Assembly: GCF_004000745.1 (NCBI RefSeq)
Contig: NZ_BILV01000032.1
Span: forward strand, 1 to 61,659
DNA from: Paenibacillus barengoltzii NBRC 101215
GTDB lineage: Bacteria > Bacillota > Bacilli > Paenibacillales > Paenibacillaceae
Direction: 5' to 3'
Length of the DNA: 61,659 nt
Shown here: positions 40,701 through 49,121 of the stretch, piece after piece
How positions within the stretch are numbered: the first letter of the stretch is position 1
Layout: each line of letters begins with the position of its first letter
Made by a program: the position numbers and the translations under genes
The notes under the pieces: model-generated
The model's database searches: none
Seen by the model: the letters and a program-made list of their open reading frames with translations, nothing else
What the model was told of the DNA's origin: nothing

Positions 40701-41052
40701 ATTGATGGGCGTGCTCATGCTCATCGGGATCGTCGTGACCAACGCAATTGTCTTGATCGACCGCGTTATCCATAAGGAACGCGAAGGCTTGTCCACTCGC
40801 GAAGCCTTGCTTGAAGCGGGCGCTACCCGGCTTCGTCCGATCCTGATGACCGCCTTAGCAACGATCGGCGCACTGTTGCCGCTGGTCTTCGGCTGGGAGC
40901 GCAGCGCAGGGATTATCTCGCGCGGCCTTGGCATCACCGTTATCGGCGGCTTGATCAGCTCGACGCTGCTCACGCTGGTCATCGTGCCAATCGTCTACGA
41001 ATTTCTGATGAAGTTCCGCCGTCGCGATCTGTCGGCCAAGGAACTGGATTAA
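37759..41052 (+). CDS. RND-family efflux transporter (HAE1/AcrB-SwrC-like) with Ala/Gly-rich insertion
   Basis: The 1097-residue protein is a full-length RND permease with twelve membrane helices and two large external loops. It starts FSLRNKFAIWLLTVIVTAMG; the proton-relay pair is in GRVVDDSIVVIEN, and GGVSFLPEQEDKY begins the second loop. It resembles the Gram-positive SwrC/YerP exporter of surfactants and antibiotics. Residues ~250-328 are a low-complexity stretch of Ala, Gly, Ser and Asn before VKLGDIADIE. It includes two exact 18-bp DNA repeats at 38641-38658 and 38659-38676 plus a partial third, so this segment probably grew by slippage. It lies at a docking-domain loop, where Gram-negative relatives meet TolC. 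A strong terminator follows. Confidence 0.94.
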   Translation: MKSIIQFSLRNKFAIWLLTVIVTAMGLYSGLTMKQETIPNINVPYLSVTAVYPGAAPEGVVEEITKPLETRLHNVDGVKTITSTSMENAASLIIEFDYDTNLDNATAAVREALNDVQLPEDAQKPQITRFSLNSMPVVSLSLSDKESGSLEDLTRITENDIKPVLEDLDGVASVQIAGQFVREVSLKFNEAKLKELGLTEDTVKGIVQGSALRVPLGLFSLEESEKAVVVDGNITTVDDLKNLAIPIVPSSASAAGNSAAGANAAGGIDAASGAGAAAGAASGATSGAGNAGAAGGAGAEGGAGAEGGASATAGPNAGGALGAVPTGLPTVKLGDIADIETVGKAESISRTNGEESIGIQIVKSNDANTVDVVNEVKEAAKELGKQYDHINFTVLLDQGQPITDSVNTMLSKALFGALFAVLIILIFLRNIRSTIISIISIPLSLLIAILALKQMDITLNMMTLGAMTVAIGRVVDDSIVVIENIYRRLSLTGEKLKGSKLIIEATREMFIPIMSSTIVTIAVFLPLAFVSGMVGELFQPFALTMVFSLLASLLVAITLVPALAHTLFRKGLSKKHDHDEKPKGMARGYRRILEWSLSHKLITFGLAVILLIGSLFLYPLVGVSFLPEQEDKYVMVTYSPEPGARLEDVEKDMLQVEKYILKQPNVDRMQYSVGGDNPLGMGSSNSALFYIAYDPDTKQFNDVKEKLIEGLRTELPKGEWSDMSELMTGGLGGSTLSVNVFGDELEQIKPVSDQILSLIQEDTKNFEKGDTSLSKTYEQYTLVADQQKLSSLGLTPGQLAMKLSPVRERPVLTEVAIEGKKYNVYIEADNETYNSITDIENATLTSPLGIQVPIKDVAKVEKGTSPDSIMRIDGKMVVEVSAKITSTDVQKASNSLQEKIDKLDLPDGVTVKFGGVTEQINDTFGQLGLAMLAAIAIVYFVLVVTFGGGLAPFTILFSLPFIVIGAMLGLLIGGETLNVSALMGVLMLIGIVVTNAIVLIDRVIHKEREGLSTREALLEAGATRLRPILMTALATIGALLPLVFGWERSAGIISRGLGITVIGGLISSTLLTLVIVPIVYEFLMKFRRRDLSAKELD
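38505..38740 (+). repeat. Low-complexity Ala/Gly coding segment with 18-bp tandem repeats
   Basis: Codons for Ala and Gly dominate from about 38505 to 38740 within the RND gene. The unit GGCGGTGCAGGTGCTGAG occurs twice exactly (38641-38676) and partly a third time (38677-38690). The reading frame stays intact. Confidence 0.85.
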
Positions 41053-41063
41053 ATCAATACTCA

Positions 41064-41102
41064 AGACGACGTAAGGATTACTATCCTGCGTCGTCTTTTT
41101 TT
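41064..41102 (+). terminator. Terminator of the TetR-RND operon
   Basis: GACGACG…CGTCGTC stem with inner AAGGAT/ATCCT pairing, followed by seven T. Confidence 0.88.
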
Positions 41103-41130
41103 GCCCATTGATGGCTGCACCTCATCGCAC

Positions 41131-41340
41131 GGTTGGCTCTAACGCTGATGACAAACGTTATTTGAGCAATTTGGAGTCATTTAAAATTCTAACGACGATG
41201 AGCAACGCTATTGCGGTCATAACCACCGTTTTTGGCCACAACATGGGTGAATAAGCACTGTCATAAGCGTTAGAATTTCTACATGGCGTTTTTGGCCCCA
41301 ATAAGACGTGTGGCAAGCGTTAGATCTCTCGTTCGTCCTC
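41131..41340. repeat. Third intergenic repeat family with 50-bp period
   Basis: CTAACGCTGATGA (from 41139) and CTAACGACGATGA (from 41189) begin 50 bases apart and share the downstream AACG(T/C)TATT. Inverted AAGCGTTAGA elements follow near 41264-41277 and 41314-41325, again about 50 bases apart. The 374-base gap holds these and the two terminators only. Confidence 0.6.
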
Positions 41341-41374
41341 TCGTTAGCCCTCGCACAGAAAACCTGAAGAACAT

Positions 41375-41420
41375 CAAAAAGGACCCCATCCCGCCGATCC
41401 AGCGAAGGTTGAGGTCCTTT
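41375..41420 (-). terminator. Terminator of the torD-like gene
   Basis: AAAGGACC…GGTCCTTT stem around an inner region, with TTTTT on the minus strand. Confidence 0.75.
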
Positions 41421-41426
41421 GGCGAT

Positions 41427-42122
41427 CTATTCCATCACCGGCTGCTGACTTTCCCGCCAAGCGCGAAGCTGTGCCAAATCTTTGACCAGAAACTCATCCA
41501 GCATCTCAGCCAGTCCGATAAAGAGCGGACTTTCCGTAGCTTGCATGAGCTCCTGGGCAAACGGCTGCGCCCATTTTAACAAATGCTCCTCCAGGAAGCG
41601 GATCTGCACGTCCGCTAGCGCCAGGCAGCTTTGCTGCAGGTTGGCCTTCGCCAGCATGCCTTCCGCGAGCACAGCCATAAACTCCAGCTCTAGTGCAATA
41701 TGGTCGTCGCGCTCGCCGTTTAACATATTAAATACAATCGCATTATCCATATATAATTGGCGGACTTCGGCAATACAAGCCATCGCGCCGCCACCTTCTC
41801 GGCGACTGCGGAACAAGCTTTCACAAGACGGAATGACCGCCTCCCGCCCCGAAAACAAACGCTCGTACTCCTTCGCTTCTTGATGGCAGACACTGCGAAA
41901 CTTCGCTTCAGGAATGCTCTCCAGATAGGCCATCAGCCGGCGTCCTCCCCTACTGGCCCCTGCCTTCGGGTACTGCGCGACCTTACGACGCCAATGAGCA
42001 ATCAAGGACATCCGCGGCGGACGGCTTAGAAAGTCCATTAATAATTGATACACCATCCCGCGAGTTTCCAGCCACTCCACCTGCTCCTGCGTATAGACCA
42101 AAGGTTTGAACAGCATTGCCAT
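41427..42122 (-). CDS. TorD/DmsD-family molybdoenzyme chaperone
   Basis: The 231-residue all-helical protein has the TorD-type core: an N-terminal RGMVYQLLMDFLSRPP segment, the central EYERLFSG…IPSCESLFRSRR block (the Y/W-x-x-LF…P motif) and a helical end with EFMAVLAEGMLAKA and LLKWAQPFAQELM. Such chaperones bind and proofread signal peptides of molybdopterin enzymes and help cofactor insertion. Its client may be the molybdopterin oxidoreductase at 50503-52572, 8 kb away (inference). It is divergent from moaA. Upstream, an Fnr-like box lies about 42 bases before the expected start of transcription. Confidence 0.82.
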   Translation of the reverse strand: MAMLFKPLVYTQEQVEWLETRGMVYQLLMDFLSRPPRMSLIAHWRRKVAQYPKAGASRGGRRLMAYLESIPEAKFRSVCHQEAKEYERLFSGREAVIPSCESLFRSRREGGGAMACIAEVRQLYMDNAIVFNMLNGERDDHIALELEFMAVLAEGMLAKANLQQSCLALADVQIRFLEEHLLKWAQPFAQELMQATESPLFIGLAEMLDEFLVKDLAQLRAWRESQQPVME

Positions 42123-42270
42123 CCAAATTCATCTCCCTCAAAACGACATCGTGGTTTAATCTTGCCCTGCCATGAGTTAAAAAAAAGATGACTCCCTTCA
42201 CCATGCGGGAAATCATCTCGAAAGCATATACCGACACATGATTAAGGGGGATCACGTATCGCTCACCAAT

Positions 42271-42276
42271 ATTATA
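42271..42276 (-). promoter_or_regulatory. -10 box of the torD-like gene
   Basis: TATAAT on the minus strand with no recognisable -35 hexamer (CATAAA at 17 bases), typical of an activator-dependent promoter. The Fnr-like box is correctly placed upstream. Confidence 0.5.
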
Positions 42277-42298
42277 CCTCTAAATGTAAGCGCTTTTA

Positions 42299-42314
42299 TG
42301 TGATCTTTTTTACA
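42299..42314. promoter_or_regulatory. Crp/Fnr-like box between torD and moaA
   Basis: TGTGA-TCTTTT-TTACA matches TGTGA-N6-TCACA at 9 of 10 defined positions. Its centre is about 42.5 bases upstream of the start point implied by the torD TATAAT box, the class II activation position. Confidence 0.55.
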
Positions 42315-42373
42315 CTTTACTTCCATTGTATCGTTGTCCGACACAGAATATACTTGAACAGTGTGTGTCAACG

Positions 42374-42402
42374 CATTGACCCCTAGAAGAATATATATTA
42401 AA
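42374..42402 (+). promoter_or_regulatory. Candidate promoter of moaA
   Basis: TTGACC (42374-42379), a 17-base spacer and TAAATT (42397-42402). Confidence 0.45.
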
Positions 42403-42436
42403 TTTGAAACACCTGAAGAGAAAAGGAGGCGTACAC

Positions 42437-43444
42437 ATGGAGCAGTTGCTTGATCCTTTTGGGCGAAAACATGACTACCTGCGCATCTCCGTCACGGATC
42501 GATGCAATTTGCGCTGCGTCTATTGCATGCCCGCCGAAGGAATGGTATTTCAACCGCACGAGGAAATCATGAGCTACGAAGAAATTGCCGAGACTGTTTC
42601 GGCGCTTGCTCCGATGGGCCTCCGCAAAATTCGGCTAACCGGCGGCGAACCGCTGGTGCGCAAAGATTTAGAACAACTTGTTGCCATGCTCTCCCGCATT
42701 CCAGGCATTGAAGATATTGCACTAACGACAAACGGCATGTTTCTGGCGAAAAAAGCCGAGCTGCTGAAGCAAGCGGGATTAAACCGAGTGAACATCAGTC
42801 TCGATTCACTGCGTCAGGACCGCTTCGCGATGATTACCCGCGGCGGTGAGGTGGAGAAGGTGCTGGAAGGCATTCAGGCCGCTATTGAGGTCGGTTTTGA
42901 GCCGATTAAGCTCAACGTGGTCCTGATGAAAGGGATAAATGAGGATGAAATCCGCGATTTTATCGCATTAACGTTGGATCGGCCGCTGCATGTTCGTTTT
43001 ATCGAATATATGCCGATCGGCAGTGCCAGCGACACCTGGCGTCAAACTTACCTGCCTCTGACGGCCGTAGAAGACGTATGCCGAGAAGCGGGCTGGGAAG
43101 TGGAAGGCGTCGAAGGTCCTCGCGGTAACGGCCCTGCCGAAAGCCGCCGCGTGGCGGGTGCCGCCGGAACGTTTGGGCTGATCCATCCGGTCAGCGACCA
43201 TTTCTGCGACAGCTGTAACCGGCTGCGCTTGACCGCGGATGGACATATCAAAGCCTGCCTGTATTGGTCGGATGAGCTGCATGTGCGTCCCTATGCCGCA
43301 GCCGGTAACCATGAAGGCATCCGCTCCCTGTTCCTGAAGGCGCTGGGAGCCAAGCCGAAGAACCATGAAATGGCGTTGGCTTTGGAGCGCAAGCAACAAA
43401 GCCATACGCCAACCGCCCGCCGAATGTCACAGATCGGCGGTTAA
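42437..43444 (+). CDS. moaA: GTP 3',8-cyclase (molybdenum cofactor biosynthesis)
   Basis: MoaA (335 residues) is the radical-SAM enzyme that starts molybdopterin synthesis from GTP. The SAM cluster motif is CNLRCVYC near residue 21, the second cluster [19 protein letters not shown] near residue 256, and the protein ends in the conserved RRMSQIGG. The frame extends 11 codons upstream, but AAAGGAGG lies 7 bases before the ATG at 42437. It converges with mobA, and the two stop codons overlap. MoaC, the next enzyme, is not in this window. Confidence 0.96.
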   Translation: MEQLLDPFGRKHDYLRISVTDRCNLRCVYCMPAEGMVFQPHEEIMSYEEIAETVSALAPMGLRKIRLTGGEPLVRKDLEQLVAMLSRIPGIEDIALTTNGMFLAKKAELLKQAGLNRVNISLDSLRQDRFAMITRGGEVEKVLEGIQAAIEVGFEPIKLNVVLMKGINEDEIRDFIALTLDRPLHVRFIEYMPIGSASDTWRQTYLPLTAVEDVCREAGWEVEGVEGPRGNGPAESRRVAGAAGTFGLIHPVSDHFCDSCNRLRLTADGHIKACLYWSDELHVRPYAAAGNHEGIRSLFLKALGAKPKNHEMALALERKQQSHTPTARRMSQIGG

Positions 43445-44124
43445 CCCTCTGAGCGGCCCGATTCTAACCAAGATCGGGCCAGCTCATAGTCCTCCGGCTT
43501 GTTCATATTAAACGTGCACCACTCCAAGGGGAGGCCCGAAGCATTGGCGAGGGCCTCCCCTTCGATATATTCGGTGCACAGCGTCTCGGTCCAAGCCGTC
43601 ATCTTGAGGCGGCCTTCCCGCAACCGCGCTTCCAAGCCTGGAAGCACGCTGCGCCGATAGGCCGCCAGCAGCGGATGGGCCCGCTCCTGCGTGCGGGCCA
43701 AAATCGCCTCGGTCGGTGCGAAGCCGCCCGAGGCGCCTGCCGCGAGGTCGCTTGCCCGGTCAACCGCCCGGGCCGCCGCTTCCTCCGCAGCCTCTGCGCG
43801 CTCCAGCAGAGCGCGGAACAGGCCGCGATTCGCGAACGGCGTATCACAAGCGACCGCGAGGCTCCAGCGGGTTGTCGAGCTCTCCAACCCGGCATGCAGC
43901 CCAGCCAGCGGACCGGCCCCCGGATAACGGTCCGTCACGACTTCTTGGCCAAACCGTTCATAGGCCGCCCTTTCTCCCCCAGCGATCACGATTCTCGAAG
44001 CTATCGGCTCCAGCTCTCGAATCAATCGTTCCAGTACCGTCAAGCCGCCAAGTTCAAGCAGCGCTTTGTTGCTGCCCATCCGGCTGGATCTTCCGCCGGC
44101 TAAAATGATGGCGGTAATGTTCAT
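43441..44124 (-). CDS. mobA: Molybdenum cofactor guanylyltransferase
   Basis: MobA (227 residues) attaches GMP to molybdopterin to make the guanine-dinucleotide cofactor of DMSO-reductase-family enzymes. The nucleotide motif [20 protein letters not shown] is at residues 9-28, followed by [18 protein letters not shown] and AVACDTPF. The middle ([24 protein letters not shown]) is an Ala/Glu-rich stretch of higher GC than its surroundings, likely a loop insertion. The stop overlaps that of moaA by 4 bases. Confidence 0.92.
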   Translation of the reverse strand: MNITAIILAGGRSSRMGSNKALLELGGLTVLERLIRELEPIASRIVIAGGERAAYERFGQEVVTDRYPGAGPLAGLHAGLESSTTRWSLAVACDTPFANRGLFRALLERAEAAEEAAARAVDRASDLAAGASGGFAPTEAILARTQERAHPLLAAYRRSVLPGLEARLREGRLKMTAWTETLCTEYIEGEALANASGLPLEWCTFNMNKPEDYELARSWLESGRSEG

Positions 44125-44256
44125 CAGTTTTCCCCCAATGCATAAATTATGGTAAAACCAAAAAAACTTGGTTTGTATCCCCTTTCACCTGTGTGTTACA
44201 TTGGGATCATAGTCACAAGCTTCCCGCTGTGACCATATGGACCCGGATAGAAAGGA

Positions 44257-45480
44257 ATGGCTCGTTTGCAGGACAAAAGACCATATTCGTCCTTTTCGTT
44301 GTTGCCGCTAGGTCTGCTTAACTTTTTGATTTACGGAACTTTGGTCATTTTCACTGCCTTTTTTCAATTATATTTGCAGGACATCGGGATGGACAAGCTG
44401 GAGATCGGCAGCCTGATGGCCGTCGGCCCCCTCATTTCATTGGTGGCCCACCCGTTCTGGAAATCCCTGGGCGACCAAAGGCAGAATCCACGTGCCATCC
44501 TGTTAGTTATGATGCTGGGCTTACTGATCATGGGTCATCTCGTATTTAAGGTGACGACCTTTTCGATGTTGTACGTAACGATGATTTTGCTTTATTTTTT
44601 CTTAAGCCCGCTGCTCTCGCAGAACAATACCTTGACCCTTGGCTATCTTGCAGAAACGCCGGACCAATTTAGAACCTACCGCATATGGGGTTCGCTGGGT
44701 TGGACGTTCATCGCGCTGGCTGCCGGACCGATCATCGATGCCGTCGGTCATGAAGGAAGCTCGCTGCTGTTTAGTGTGACATTGATGCTGGCGATCGGAG
44801 CAACCTTGTTGTTGCCTACCATTCGTCAAGCGTCCCAAACCCCATGGCTGAAGGGCCGGGAGCTGCGCCTGGCGCTAAAGAACAAGTACCTGGTGGTGTT
44901 TGTCCTCTTTAGCCTGCTGGTAGCCATCCCGAATGCCATCAACACGATCTTTATGCCTTTGTTTATGATCGATCTCGGCGGAACGCGGCTGTCGGTCGGC
45001 GGTGCCGTGTTCTTATCCACCGTTTTTGAATATCTCGCATTTATATTGCTAGACCGCTTGTTCAAGCGAAAATTATCCTATTTACTCGCTTGCACCACGA
45101 TTGTCAGCTTGTTGTTTGCGATTCGCTGGGATTTGATGTCTGAAGCAACGCTTCCGGTGCACATCATGCTTATTCAACTGCTGCACTCCGTCACGTTTGG
45201 CGGATTCTTCTACGTCGGCACCAAGCTGATCGCTCTGCTGTTGCCGCGGCCGCTGAGATCCGCGGGGCAAGCGGTGTATACCTTTGCTGCCAGCGGCCTT
45301 GCCAGCGCAATTGCAGGGTTCTGGGGCGGCTGGATGTTTCAAAATTTCGGTCCGGTCGTGATGTACCGGTCCGGCGTCGCCTTAACACTCATCGGTGCGT
45401 TGGGGTTCGCCGCCATGTGGTATCAAATCCGCCATCACGGGTATTCGCCCGCCATGGACGATCAACCGGATGTTCCTTAA
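44257..45480 (+). CDS. MFS transporter (LacY/MFS_1-like)
   Basis: The 407-residue protein has about twelve membrane helices. The loop WKSLGDQRQNPRAIL between TM2 and TM3 is the MFS signature region; YRIWGSLGWTFIALAAGPIID resembles the LacY/nucleoside-H+ or phenylpropionate-permease branch. The substrate is unknown. A TTG at 44266 may be the true start, since AAAGGA directly abuts the ATG at 44257 but is 8 bases from the TTG. A LacI regulator follows on the same strand and may respond to its substrate. Confidence 0.88.
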   Translation: MARLQDKRPYSSFSLLPLGLLNFLIYGTLVIFTAFFQLYLQDIGMDKLEIGSLMAVGPLISLVAHPFWKSLGDQRQNPRAILLVMMLGLLIMGHLVFKVTTFSMLYVTMILLYFFLSPLLSQNNTLTLGYLAETPDQFRTYRIWGSLGWTFIALAAGPIIDAVGHEGSSLLFSVTLMLAIGATLLLPTIRQASQTPWLKGRELRLALKNKYLVVFVLFSLLVAIPNAINTIFMPLFMIDLGGTRLSVGGAVFLSTVFEYLAFILLDRLFKRKLSYLLACTTIVSLLFAIRWDLMSEATLPVHIMLIQLLHSVTFGGFFYVGTKLIALLLPRPLRSAGQAVYTFAASGLASAIAGFWGGWMFQNFGPVVMYRSGVALTLIGALGFAAMWYQIRHHGYSPAMDDQPDVP

Positions 45481-45502
45481 CGAATCGACCTTTACGAAAA
45501 CG

Positions 45503-45578
45503 AAAGAAAACAATGCCGGATACCGTAACGCCCTCGCTCCCAAACGAGGTGACGCCGGTGGAAGGCATTGTTTTCTTT
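45503..45578 (+). terminator. Long two-tier hairpin after the MFS gene
   Basis: A perfect 15-base inverted repeat, AAAGAAAACAATGCC at 45503-45517 and its complement at 45564-45578, encloses an inner CCTCG…CGAGG hairpin. It is AT-rich at the base like a terminator, but much larger than usual. Confidence 0.65.
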
Positions 45579-45661
45579 ATTGCATCTCCATTGTAAAATA
45601 TGAAATGCATTCCATAGCAAGATCCTTTTTTGATTACATGCGAGGAAGGAGCTGCCCGGCC

Positions 45662-46639
45662 ATGCCGAACATCAAACAGATTGCGGAAGCCGCCGGCGTC
45701 TCGGTGACGACCGTGTCCCGGGTGCTGAACGGCCACCCCTACGTCAGTTCTGCCAAGCGGGAGGCGGTGGAGGAGGCGATTCGCCGACTCAACTATTCGC
45801 GGAACATGAACGCGGTCCATTTGATCAAAGGAATGACGCAGACCATCGGCGTGATTCTGCCGAACATCAACCATTATTATTTCGCCAGGATCATGGACGG
45901 AATCGCCAAGCTGGCGCTACATAGCAACTACCAGCTGATGCTATGCCAGACCGGCTACCGCCCGAATGAGGAACGGAAGGTACTGGAGATGCTTCGCAAC
46001 AAGCGGATGGACGGATTGATCATCTGTTCGCGGGCGCTGTCCCTTCGGGATATCGAATCCTTTGCCGACTACGGTCCCATCGCATTGTGCGAGCGGGTGA
46101 GCGGCCGCAACCTCTCCTCGATTTATATCGATCATTATGCCAGCTTTCAAACCGCGATCCATTATCTCTGGAAAAAAGGGAAACGCCGCATCGCGTTTAC
46201 CATCCACCGCCGGAACAGCCCCAGCAGCCGCAGCCGTCTGAAGGCTTACACCGATACCCTGGCGGCCTTGGGCGGGCAAGCCCGGGAGGATTGGGTGCTG
46301 GACGGCTATCTGGATTGGGAGGATGGTGCGGCGTTGCTGGATCGGCTGCTCGCGATGAAGGAGCGTCCGGATGCCTTGCTCATCACCGGCGACCAAGTTG
46401 CCGCCGGGTTTATCCTCTCCGCACGCCTCCGCGGGATCGAGGTGCCGGGCGATTTCGCCGTCATCGGCTTCGATAACCAGCCGATCGCCGGCTTGCTGGG
46501 GATCACGACGATCGACAATCGATTGTCGGAGATGGGAGAACGGGCGTTTTCTATCGTTCACGGGCACATCGTCGGCGGCGAGGACCAGCCCGTCTCGGAG
46601 GAGCTTCGCTTTCAGTTTATCGAGCGCAGCTCAGTGTGA
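45662..46639 (+). CDS. LacI-family transcriptional regulator
   Basis: The 325-residue protein has the LacI helix-turn-helix IKQIAEAAGVSVTTVSRVLNGHPYVSSAKREAVEEAIRRLNYSRN (residues 4-47) and a periplasmic-binding-like effector domain (TIGVILPNINHYYFARIMDGI, KRMDGLIICSRA, GDFAVIGFDNQPIAGLLGITTID). The start at 45662 is set by GGAAGGAG 10 bases upstream; the longer frame overlaps the MFS gene and terminator. It probably controls carbohydrate-related genes; the adjacent MFS gene is the first candidate target. Confidence 0.93.
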   Translation: MPNIKQIAEAAGVSVTTVSRVLNGHPYVSSAKREAVEEAIRRLNYSRNMNAVHLIKGMTQTIGVILPNINHYYFARIMDGIAKLALHSNYQLMLCQTGYRPNEERKVLEMLRNKRMDGLIICSRALSLRDIESFADYGPIALCERVSGRNLSSIYIDHYASFQTAIHYLWKKGKRRIAFTIHRRNSPSSRSRLKAYTDTLAALGGQAREDWVLDGYLDWEDGAALLDRLLAMKERPDALLITGDQVAAGFILSARLRGIEVPGDFAVIGFDNQPIAGLLGITTIDNRLSEMGERAFSIVHGHIVGGEDQPVSEELRFQFIERSSV

Positions 46640-46653
46640 AACCACCAAAAATA

Positions 46654-46686
46654 AGGAGCCTGCAGAGATCTGCAAGGCTCCTTTTT
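46654..46686. terminator. Bidirectional terminator between the LacI gene and glnS
   Basis: AGGAGCC-TGCAGA…TGCA-GGCTCCT followed by TTTTT on the plus strand; 35 bases beyond lies the convergent glnS stop. Confidence 0.85.
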
Positions 46687-46720
46687 GCACGCAAAGTTCT
46701 GTGTGCCGCTTATAGCTTAC

Positions 46721-48493
46721 TTAGGCCTTAGGCAATTGGAACGAGCTTTTCAGCGACACGATGCGGTTAAACACCGGTTGCCCCGGCTTCGAATATTTCG
46801 TATCGACGTTGAAATAACCGTGCCGGAAGAATTGGAATTTATCTTGCGGCTTCGCATCCTTCATGTTTGGCTCCACGAAACCATGCGCAATCGTCAGCGA
46901 GTTCGGGTTGATCAGATCAAGGAACGATTTCTCCTCGGCAGCTTCGACAGTCGGTTCTGCAGCAGCATCGACTGTCACATCATCAACCAGGCCTTCAACC
47001 GGTTCCTCTAACGCCACGTCCGCCGTCTTCTCCGCTTCCTCTTCCAGAATCAGCGGTTCGTACAACCGGAACTCGGCAGGAACCGCCTGAGTCGCCTCCA
47101 CCCAGTGGATGGTGCCCTTCACTTTACGGCCGGTAAAGCCGGTGCCGCTCTTCGTTTCCGGATCATACGTGCAGTGGATTTCCACTACGTTGCCGTCCGC
47201 ATCCTTAATGACATCGTTGCATTTCACGAAGTAGGCATGTTTCAGACGGACTTCGTTCCCCGGGAACAAACGGAAATATTTGCTCGGCGGATTCTCCATG
47301 AAGTCATCACGTTCGATGTAAATCTCCCGCGAGAACGGGATTTTACGGTTGCCCATGTCCGGATTTTCAGGATTGTTCTCCGCATCCAGCCATTCGATTT
47401 GCCCTTCCGGATAGTTGGTGATCACGACCTTCAGCGGGTCGAGCACCGCCATCGTGCGCGGAGCTTTCAATTTCAAATCCTCACGGATAAAATGCTCCAG
47501 CATTTTCGGATCCACGTTCCCGAAGTTTTTAGAAATCCCGGTTTCGTAGACGAACGCTTTGATCGCTTCCGGTGTATAGCCGCGGCGGCGCAGACCAGAA
47601 ATCGTTGGCATCCGCGGATCGTCCCAACCGTCAACAATGCCTTCATCCACCAGCTTTTTCAGCTTCCGCTTGCTGGTTACCGTTTGCGTCAAATTCAACC
47701 GGCCAAATTCGTATTGGTGAGATACGTGCGGCATTTCCGTTTCGGCGATCGTCCAGTCATAGAACGGACGTTGATCCTCAAACTCAGTCGAGCATAAGGA
47801 ATGCGTTACGCCTTCGATGGCATCCTCCAACGGATGAGCAAAGGTGTACATCGGATAAATACACCATTTATCGCCGGTGTTATGATGGGTCGCATGCACG
47901 ATCCGGTAAATGACCGGGTCCCGCAGGTTGATGTTCGGCGAGGCCATATCGATCTTCGCCCGCAGCACCTTTTCCCCATCCTTGAACTCACCTTTCCGCA
48001 TCCGTTCGAACAGGTCAAGGTTTTCCTCAACCGAGCGGTCGCGGTAAGGGCTGTTTTTCCCCGGCTCAGTGAGCGTCCCGCGCATCTCGCGGATTTGGTC
48101 GGCGCTCAGATCATCCACGTAGGCTTTGCCTTTCTTGATCAGCAGCACAGCACGATTGTACATCTCTTCAAAATAATCGGACGCAAAATGCAGCTCTTCC
48201 CACTCGAAGCCCAGCCATTTCACGTCTTCCTTGATCGAGTTAACGTACTCTACATCTTCTTTCACCGGGTTGGTGTCGTCAAACCGCAGGTTAGTCCGTC
48301 CGCCGAACTCATCCGCTAACGCGAAGTTGATCCAGATCGCTTTGGCGTGTCCGATATGCAGGTAACCGTTCGGTTCTGGCGGGAACCGCGTCACTACGGT
48401 TTTCACCTTGCCGGATTTCAAATCTTCCGAAATGATATTTTTAATAAAATTGGGAGGGGTTAAATTATTCTCCACGGGTATCAACCTTTCCAT
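46721..48493 (-). CDS. glnS: Glutaminyl-tRNA synthetase with acidic insertion
   Basis: The class I enzyme (590 residues) charges tRNA-Gln directly. The HIGH motif is in [11 protein letters not shown] and the KMSKS-type motif is [19 protein letters not shown] and DDTNP are diagnostic of GlnRS rather than GluRS. Most Bacilli use GluRS plus GatCAB, so a full GlnRS is notable here. Residues ~483-522 are a Glu/Ala/Val-rich stretch ([19 protein letters not shown]…) in the anticodon-binding beta-barrel region, where E. coli has only about twelve residues. The start at 48493 and length otherwise fit. A terminator shared with the LacI gene follows. Confidence 0.95.
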   Translation of the reverse strand: MERLIPVENNLTPPNFIKNIISEDLKSGKVKTVVTRFPPEPNGYLHIGHAKAIWINFALADEFGGRTNLRFDDTNPVKEDVEYVNSIKEDVKWLGFEWEELHFASDYFEEMYNRAVLLIKKGKAYVDDLSADQIREMRGTLTEPGKNSPYRDRSVEENLDLFERMRKGEFKDGEKVLRAKIDMASPNINLRDPVIYRIVHATHHNTGDKWCIYPMYTFAHPLEDAIEGVTHSLCSTEFEDQRPFYDWTIAETEMPHVSHQYEFGRLNLTQTVTSKRKLKKLVDEGIVDGWDDPRMPTISGLRRRGYTPEAIKAFVYETGISKNFGNVDPKMLEHFIREDLKLKAPRTMAVLDPLKVVITNYPEGQIEWLDAENNPENPDMGNRKIPFSREIYIERDDFMENPPSKYFRLFPGNEVRLKHAYFVKCNDVIKDADGNVVEIHCTYDPETKSGTGFTGRKVKGTIHWVEATQAVPAEFRLYEPLILEEEAEKTADVALEEPVEGLVDDVTVDAAAEPTVEAAEEKSFLDLINPNSLTIAHGFVEPNMKDAKPQDKFQFFRHGYFNVDTKYSKPGQPVFNRIVSLKSSFQLPKA

Positions 48494-48608
48494 TCGAGTT
48501 CTTCCCCGAAATTTCTTCTTCTAAATATACCGATATCTTTAGAATAGTTCAATGCCTTAAGTACTATCAGACGCTTTGCGCTCTGCGCCGGGATCAGCAC
48601 TTCAGCAG

Positions 48609-49109
48609 CTAAACCTTTCTCCACATTAATATATCGTCCACATACGTTCCGTTAATCAGAAATTCTTCCACAAGACGGCCCTGTTCCACGAATCCGCAGC
48701 TTTTGTAAAAAGCAATAGCCCCCGGGTTGCTGCCCAATACACGTAACGACAGCTTGCGTACGCCCCACTCAGCTGCGAACTTCAGCAAGGCATCCATCAG
48801 CACTCGCCCCACGCCCTGCCGCTGGTACTTCGGATGAATCGCAATGTTCAGCTCAAGCACATGTTGATTGCTGGGCAGCGGGGTCGGCGGCTTAAAGCCG
48901 ATATAACCGCAGATCTCCTCGCCTATCCCGGCCACGATCTGACTTCCCGGCGGGCAGCTCTGCAAATATTGCTCTCTCGACTCCCATTCCATTTTTTCCG
49001 CTGGCGTATTGTTATAATCCCAAGTGACCTTGTCGATTTCCATCAATGCGGCCGCATCACGCATTTCCGATAGACGCGTCCAAATTTCACGTTGATTCAT
49101 GAACTTCAT
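48609..49109 (-). CDS. GNAT-family N-acetyltransferase
   Basis: The 166-residue protein has the acetyl-CoA motif HPKYQRQGVGRVLMDALLKFAAEWGVRKLSLRVLGSNPGAIAFYKSCGFVEQGRLVEE, standard for GNAT enzymes. The acceptor is unknown. ATGs at 49109 and 49100 are both plausible; AAAGGA is better spaced for the second. It lies 12 bases after the MFS gene, so the two probably form an operon. Confidence 0.9.
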   Translation of the reverse strand: MKFMNQREIWTRLSEMRDAAALMEIDKVTWDYNNTPAEKMEWESREQYLQSCPPGSQIVAGIGEEICGYIGFKPPTPLPSNQHVLELNIAIHPKYQRQGVGRVLMDALLKFAAEWGVRKLSLRVLGSNPGAIAFYKSCGFVEQGRLVEEFLINGTYVDDILMWRKV

Positions 49110-49121
49110 CCTTTCTCCTGC

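Noticed and set aside
45395-45661. N-terminal extension of the LacI frame
   Set aside because: It overlaps the MFS gene and the large hairpin; the helix-turn-helix and ribosome site mark the start at 45662.
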